Assembly: GCA_023262125.1 (NCBI GenBank)
Contig: JALRDT010000011.1
Coordinates: 1 to 8,807, forward strand
Origin: Candidatus Nanopelagicaceae bacterium
GTDB lineage: Bacteria; Actinomycetota; Actinomycetes; Nanopelagicales; Nanopelagicaceae
Direction: 5' to 3'
Length of the DNA stretch: 8,807 nucleotides
This document shows positions 7,379 to 8,807 of the stretch, piece by piece; position 1 is the first letter of the stretch, and each line of letters opens with the position of its first letter. The notes beneath the pieces are model-generated. The model searched no databases and was not told the DNA's origin. It saw only the letters and a program-made list of their open reading frames with translations. A program made the translations under genes and the position numbers.

Positions 7379-8110
7379 GTGAGTTTATATCGCGATGAAG
7401 CTATTGTGCTGCGCACCCAAAAACTTGGAGAGGCAGATCGAATCATCACTTTATTAACTCGCGAACATGGTCGAGTTCGAGGGGTGGCAAAAGGGGTGCG
7501 CCGCACCAAATCTAAATTTGGCGCGCGACTAGAACCAGGTTCTCATGTTGATATTCAGCTATATACCGGACGAACTTTCGACACAGTAACCCAAGTGGAA
7601 TCGATATCAAATTACGGCGAAGCGCTAACTGATGATTACTCCAGATGGACTATCGCAGGGACTATTTTGGAAGCTGCCGAACGATTTACTTCCCACGAAC
7701 ACGAACCCGCGCTACAAGAATTTAAATTGGTAACCGGCGCCATGAAAGCGCTGGCCGATAATAGATATGACCCTTCCATGATTTTGGATGCTTACTTGCT
7801 CAGATCATTAGCGGTTGGTGGTTACGCGCCATCATTAACAAATTGTTCGCGATGTGATGCGCCAGGGCCTCATCGATACTTCTCATTGGTGGGAGGCGGT
7901 TCAGTCTGTGCAGATTGCAGGCCAAGTGCATCTGCCACTCCTTCTCCAGAAACATTAAAATTGATGTCAGATTTAATAAGTGGCGATTGGGAGAGCGCAA
8001 TGACCTCTGAACTTCGCAATCGCCGCGAAGCGAATGGTTTGATTGCCGCATATCTTCAATGGCATCTCGAACGCGGCTTACGTAGTTTGCAGATAGTGGA
8101 GCGCGTATGA
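7379..8110 (+). CDS. recO: DNA repair protein RecO
   Basis: RecO works in the RecFOR pathway: it anneals single strands and, with RecR, helps load RecA onto SSB-coated gaps. At 243 residues the length is normal. The N-terminal OB-fold (about 1-80) begins with the family signature [19 protein letters not shown], followed by [17 protein letters not shown] and the LEPG turn. The helical C-terminal part carries a zinc-binding site of four cysteines in two CxxC pairs, Cys156/Cys159 and Cys177/Cys180. The GTG start at 7379 is the only sensible one given the N-terminal match and the -10 box 6 nt upstream. Its TGA overlaps the uppS ATG (ATGA), so the two are translationally coupled. RecO next to an undecaprenyl-type synthase gene is a familiar actinobacterial arrangement. 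Confidence 0.93.
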   Translation: MSLYRDEAIVLRTQKLGEADRIITLLTREHGRVRGVAKGVRRTKSKFGARLEPGSHVDIQLYTGRTFDTVTQVESISNYGEALTDDYSRWTIAGTILEAAERFTSHEHEPALQEFKLVTGAMKALADNRYDPSMILDAYLLRSLAVGGYAPSLTNCSRCDAPGPHRYFSLVGGGSVCADCRPSASATPSPETLKLMSDLISGDWESAMTSELRNRREANGLIAAYLQWHLERGLRSLQIVERV

Positions 8111-8807
8111 AACTTCGTAAACCCGAACCACATTGGTCCGGAGCAAAACCTCCGGTAATTGAAAAGTCGCAGATTCCAAAACATGTTGCGGTGGTTATGG
8201 ATGGCAATGGCCGTTGGGCTAAAAACAAAGGTTTAGTTCGAACCGAAGGCCATCGTGCAGGCGAAGCTCCGCTTTTCGATATGGTCGAAGGTGCCATTGA
8301 AATAGGGGTAAAAGAGCTAAGTGCATATGCGTTTAGTACCGAAAATTGGAAACGTTCTCCCGAAGAAGTTAAATTCTTGATGGGATTCAATAAAGAAGTA
8401 TTACGACGCCGTCGCGATCAAATGAACGAATTAGGAGTTCGAATTCGCTGGATTGGCCAGGAGAAAAAATTGTGGTCATCAGTAGTAGATGAATTACTAG
8501 AAGCTGAAGAGTTAACTTCAAAGAATAAAGTTTTAACCCTAAATATGTGCGTCAACTATGGCGGTCGCGCTGAAATTGTCAGCGCAGCTGAAGCACTTGC
8601 TAGGGATTTCAAAAGAGGCAAAGTTAGTAAATTTGATGAAAAGAGTTTCACTAAATATCTAGAGCTACCTAGTGATGTTGATTTGTTCTTACGATCTTCA
8701 GGAGAGCAGCGATTAAGCAATTTCCTTCCTTGGCAATCTGCCTATGCTGAACTGGTTTTTATGGATGTCTTGTGGCCAGATGCCGATCGCAGAACTTTAT
8801 GGAAAGC
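8107..8807 (+). CDS. uppS: Isoprenyl transferase (cis-prenyl diphosphate synthase), 3' end missing
   Basis: UppS adds isopentenyl units in the Z configuration to farnesyl diphosphate, making the C50-C55 polyprenyl diphosphate that becomes the carrier lipid for peptidoglycan and other envelope glycans; it acts at the inner face of the membrane. The visible 233 codons contain all the family signatures: [13 protein letters not shown] with catalytic Asp32, EGHRAG (47-52), [14 protein letters not shown] (71-84), [13 protein letters not shown] (145-157), [15 protein letters not shown] (192-206) and WQSAYAEL (209-216). Pro208 in NFLPWQ is where Leu or a similar residue is usual. The frame is still open at the right edge with perhaps 10-25 residues to go. 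The ATG overlaps the recO stop by 4 nt. In mycobacteria the recO-linked homologue makes decaprenyl diphosphate, so product chain length is not certain. Confidence 0.93.
   Translation, partial: MKLRKPEPHWSGAKPPVIEKSQIPKHVAVVMDGNGRWAKNKGLVRTEGHRAGEAPLFDMVEGAIEIGVKELSAYAFSTENWKRSPEEVKFLMGFNKEVLRRRRDQMNELGVRIRWIGQEKKLWSSVVDELLEAEELTSKNKVLTLNMCVNYGGRAEIVSAAEALARDFKRGKVSKFDEKSFTKYLELPSDVDLFLRSSGEQRLSNFLPWQSAYAELVFMDVLWPDADRRTLWK

Noticed and set aside
7800..8390. 196-residue minus-strand open frame
   Set aside because: It lies opposite recO and uppS, both firmly identified, and its translation shows no recognisable domain.

Overview
The window looks like a chromosomal core segment of a low-GC, streamlined actinobacterium. 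Three things point there: the gene set matches actinobacterial versions (type-2 LeuA, GlnA2-type synthetase, glutamine-dependent NadE, recO-uppS pair), a lysine/alanine-rich histone H1-like protein begins at the left edge, and several genes appear leaderless with TAnnnT -10 boxes. AT-leaning codon use and tight spacing suggest a freshwater acI / Nanopelagicales-like lineage, but that placement is inference. No mobile element, CRISPR array, tRNA or rRNA gene was recognised.

Layout. Bases 1-59 (minus) hold the first 19 codons of a basic K/A-rich nucleoid-type protein, cut by the left edge. Bases 60-258 are an AT-rich gap with a 21-bp tandem repeat and a small palindrome. A minus-strand pair follows: panB (1543-2322) and, 9 nt after its stop, an EntS/MFS_3-type exporter (259-1533). 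A 66-bp divergent promoter region separates panB from plus-strand nadE (2389-4119). Next come glnA2 (start best placed at 4179, end 5486), a 145-nt regulatory leader, leuA (5632-7356), recO (7379-8110) and uppS (8107 to the right edge, incomplete), the last two overlapping by 4 nt.

Function. The genes are mostly cofactor and nitrogen/amino-acid housekeeping: pantothenate synthesis (PanB), glutamine-dependent NAD synthesis (NadE), ATP-dependent glutamate amidation (GlnA2), the committed step of leucine synthesis (LeuA), recombinational repair (RecO) and the lipid carrier for envelope glycans (UppS).

The most informative part is the leuA leader. It encodes a 15-residue peptide with three consecutive Leu codons, followed by an 11-bp stem whose loop forms a 6-bp pseudoknot with downstream sequence. 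This fits the actinobacterial LEU element. The Leu codons themselves are complementary to the leuA Shine-Dalgarno region. Other points of interest are a uniform leaderless promoter arrangement at three genes, a GlnR-like box upstream of glnA2, and a GlnA2 that lacks the usual adenylylation-loop segment and carries Gln where an ATP-contacting Arg is normally found. I see no wholly new multi-gene system here.
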